Source: Friedmanniella sp.
Lineage (GTDB): Bacteria; Actinomycetota; Actinomycetes; Propionibacteriales; Propionibacteriaceae
Length of the DNA: 13,320 bases
Direction of reading: 5' to 3'
Assembly: GCA_025964935.1 (NCBI GenBank)
Contig: JAOPXW010000057.1
Span: 1-13,320, forward strand
Part shown: positions 11,414 to 13,320 of the stretch, piece by piece
Layout of the letters: every line of letters begins with the position of its first letter
How positions within the stretch are numbered: position 1 is the first letter of the stretch
Position numbers and translations under genes: made by a program
The notes under the pieces: generated by a model
Told to the model about the DNA's origin: nothing
What the model saw: only the letters and a program-made list of their open reading frames with translations
Databases searched by the model: none

Positions 11414-13320
11414 GCGTCACGGTCAGCGCCACCTGCGAGCCCTCGCCCACACTCAGCCGGCCCTCCTCGGCGTCCAGCGCCGAGACGACCAGCTCCTCGG
11501 TCAGGGTCTCGCTGCGGATCAGCGCCTCGTGCGCCGAGACAGCGGCCACCGTCTCGGCGTCCCCGGCGACCCCGAGCCGGATCCGGTCGCTGACGTCCAG
11601 GCCGGCCTCCCGGCGCTTCTGCTGGACGGCGCGCACCAGGTCGCGGGCCAGCCCCTCGGCGGCCAGCTCGGGGGTGATGGCGGTGTCGAGGATGGCGAAC
11701 CCGTCCCGGGGCAGCATGGCCACGGCCCGCTGGTCGTCGGCGTGCGCGTCGGCCACCACGGTCTGCAGGGTGTACTCCCCCGGCTCCAGCGCGATGCCCC
11801 CCGACGTCACCGCGCCCTCCGAATCGACGCTCCAGTCGCCGCTCTTGCTGGCCCGGATCGCGACCTGCACCTGCTTGCCGAGCCGCGGGCCCGCCGCTCG
11901 GGCGTTGACCTGCAGCGTCTGGCGCACCCCGAAGGCCTCGGAGTCGTCGGTGTCCACGTCGGTCAGCACCAGCTCACGGACGTTCAGCTCGTCGGCGATC
12001 AGGCCCCGGAACGGCTCCAGGGCGGCCGACCCCTCGGCGACCACGGTCAGGCGGCGGAGCGGCAGCCGTACGCGGAGGCTCTCGGCCTTCCGCAGCCCCG
12101 AACCGGTCGAGCAGACCTCCCGGACCCGGTCCATGGCCGCGACCAGCGCCTCGTCCACGGGCAGGTCGGCCGCGTCCGGCCAGTCGGCCAGGTGCACCGA
12201 CCGGCCCCCGGTCAGGCCGCGCCAGATCTCCTCCGCGGTCAGGGGCAGCAGCGGGGCCACCGCCCGGGTGGTGGTCTCCAGCACCGTGTACAGGGTGTCG
12301 AAGGCCTCGTGCGACGCCTGGGACTCGCCGTCCCAGAAGCGGTCCCGGGAGCGCCGGATGTACCAGTTCGACAGCACGTCCAGGAAGCTCCGGGTCGCGT
12401 CGCAGGCGGCCGCGATGTCGAGCGCGTCCAGACCCTCGGTCAACCGGGCGACGAACTGGCCGAGCTTGGCCAGGATGTAGCGGTCGAGCACGTTGGTCGA
12501 CGCCGTGCTCGTCCGCGCCTCGTACCCCGGCCCGCCGGGCCCGCCGGCGGCGTTGGCGTAGAGGGAGAAGAAGTACCAGGCGTTCCAGAGCGGGATCATC
12601 ACCTGCCGAACCCCGTCGCGGATGCCCTGCTCGGTAACGACCAGGTTGCCGCCCCGCAGGATCGGGGACGACATCAGGAACCAGCGCATGGCGTCGGCCC
12701 CGTCGCGGTCGAACACTTCGCTGACGTCGGGGTAGTTGCGCAGCGACTTGCTCATCTTCTGGCCGTCGCTGCCCAGCACGATGCCGTGGCTGATGCAGCT
12801 GCTGAACGCCGGCCGGTCGAACAGAGCGGTGGCCAGCACGTGCATCGTGTAGAACCAGCCGCGGGTCTGCCCGATGTACTCGACGATGAAGTCGCCGGGG
12901 TAGTGGTGCTCGAACCACCCGGCGTTCTCGAACGGGTCGTGCACCTGCGCGTACGGCATCGAGCCCGAGTCGAACCACACGACGAGCACGTCGGGGATCC
13001 GCCGCATGGTCGAGCGGCCGCTGGGGTCGTCGGGGTTGGGGCGGGTCAGCTCGTCGATGAAGGGTCGGTGCAGGTCGGGCACCTCGACCCCGAAGTGCGC
13101 CTCCAGCTCCGCGATCGAGCCGTAGACGTCCATCCGCGGGTAGCGCGGGTCGTCGGACTTCCAGATGGGGATCGGGGTGCCCCAGAAGCGGTTGCGGCTG
13201 ATCGACCAGTCGCGGGCGTTGGCCAGCCACTTGCCGAACTGGCCGTCCTTGACGTGCTCGGGGACCCAGGTGATCTGCTGGTTGAGCTCGACCATCCGGT
13301 CCTTGACCTTCGTCACCTCG
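11406..13320 (-). CDS. ileS: Isoleucyl-tRNA synthetase, C-terminal part (actinobacterial type)
   Basis: The last 637 or so codons of a class I isoleucyl-tRNA synthetase, open to the right edge; the usual length is about 1,040 residues, so the HIGH motif and much of the editing domain lie outside. Counting from base 13316: [19 protein letters not shown] (34-52), [16 protein letters not shown] (109-124), [20 protein letters not shown] (138-157), and the KMSKS loop in [14 protein letters not shown] (185-198; bases 12758-12744). The anticodon-binding helical domain with [11 protein letters not shown] follows. There is no C-terminal Cys4 zinc ribbon, unlike the E. coli enzyme. This and the sequence style match the M. 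tuberculosis-like, eukaryote-related branch, known for low mupirocin sensitivity in other species. Any start codon seen near 13316 is internal. Confidence 0.96.
   Translation of the reverse strand, partial: EVTKVKDRMVELNQQITWVPEHVKDGQFGKWLANARDWSISRNRFWGTPIPIWKSDDPRYPRMDVYGSIAELEAHFGVEVPDLHRPFIDELTRPNPDDPSGRSTMRRIPDVLVVWFDSGSMPYAQVHDPFENAGWFEHHYPGDFIVEYIGQTRGWFYTMHVLATALFDRPAFSSCISHGIVLGSDGQKMSKSLRNYPDVSEVFDRDGADAMRWFLMSSPILRGGNLVVTEQGIRDGVRQVMIPLWNAWYFFSLYANAAGGPGGPGYEARTSTASTNVLDRYILAKLGQFVARLTEGLDALDIAAACDATRSFLDVLSNWYIRRSRDRFWDGESQASHEAFDTLYTVLETTTRAVAPLLPLTAEEIWRGLTGGRSVHLADWPDAADLPVDEALVAAMDRVREVCSTGSGLRKAESLRVRLPLRRLTVVAEGSAALEPFRGLIADELNVRELVLTDVDTDDSEAFGVRQTLQVNARAAGPRLGKQVQVAIRASKSGDWSVDSEGAVTSGGIALEPGEYTLQTVVADAHADDQRAVAMLPRDGFAILDTAITPELAAEGLARDLVRAVQQKRREAGLDVSDRIRLGVAGDAETVAAVSAHEALIRSETLTEELVVSALDAEEGRLSVGEGSQVALTVTRA

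Noticed and set aside
1..13320. CRISPR array, riboswitch or rRNA
   Set aside because: No regularly spaced repeats, no rRNA-like stretches, and no leader long or structured enough to suggest a riboswitch were seen on either strand.

Overview
The window comes from a high-GC actinobacterium. The evidence is strong G/C bias at third codon positions, an actinobacterial-type isoleucyl-tRNA synthetase, the division gene pair glp/sepX, and several genes whose start codon lies 6-7 nt after a TANNNT-like -10 box, as expected for leaderless transcripts. Gene content fits Propionibacteriales or a neighbouring order, but I cannot fix the genus. All protein genes are on the minus strand except a LacI-family regulator and a 5-formyltetrahydrofolate cyclo-ligase.

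Layout. 1-573: an arsenic-resistance pair (arsR then acr3, coupled by a one-base stop/start overlap; acr3 runs off the left edge), with the arsR promoter and operator and a hairpin just upstream. 582-1090: two very small metal-ligand-rich proteins (101 and 44 aa). 1216-1338: tRNA-Ala(CGC) with encoded CCA and a 15-bp hairpin terminator. 1393-5267: the operon-like run glp/moeA - moaC - moaB - rimJ - sepX, joining molybdenum-cofactor enzymes to two proteins known from other actinobacteria as division factors (Glp, which binds FtsZ, and its membrane partner GlpR/SepX). 5426-8382: a GH13 alpha-glucosidase and a divergent LacI-family regulator, with a convincing promoter and a LacI-type operator between them. 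8433-9113: 5-formyltetrahydrofolate cyclo-ligase. 9131-11246: a zinc alcohol/formaldehyde dehydrogenase followed by a DUF2231-Rieske fusion protein, probably one operon. 11406-13320: the C-terminal ~60% of ileS, running off the right edge.

How the parts work together. The ars genes sense and export arsenite. MoaC, MoaB and the MoeA-like protein act on molybdopterin synthesis; the MoeA-like protein together with SepX may also serve septation. The alpha-glucosidase and LacI protein form a self-contained sugar-responsive unit. It sits where galU stands in the arrangement I recall from Mycobacterium tuberculosis (cyclo-ligase - galU - moeA1 - rimJ - glpR). I found no CRISPR array, intact insertion sequence or integrase. 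I see no wholly new defence or biosynthetic system; the most interesting points are the Moco/division locus, the sugar module inserted in it, the two tiny zinc-type proteins, and the regulatory architecture.
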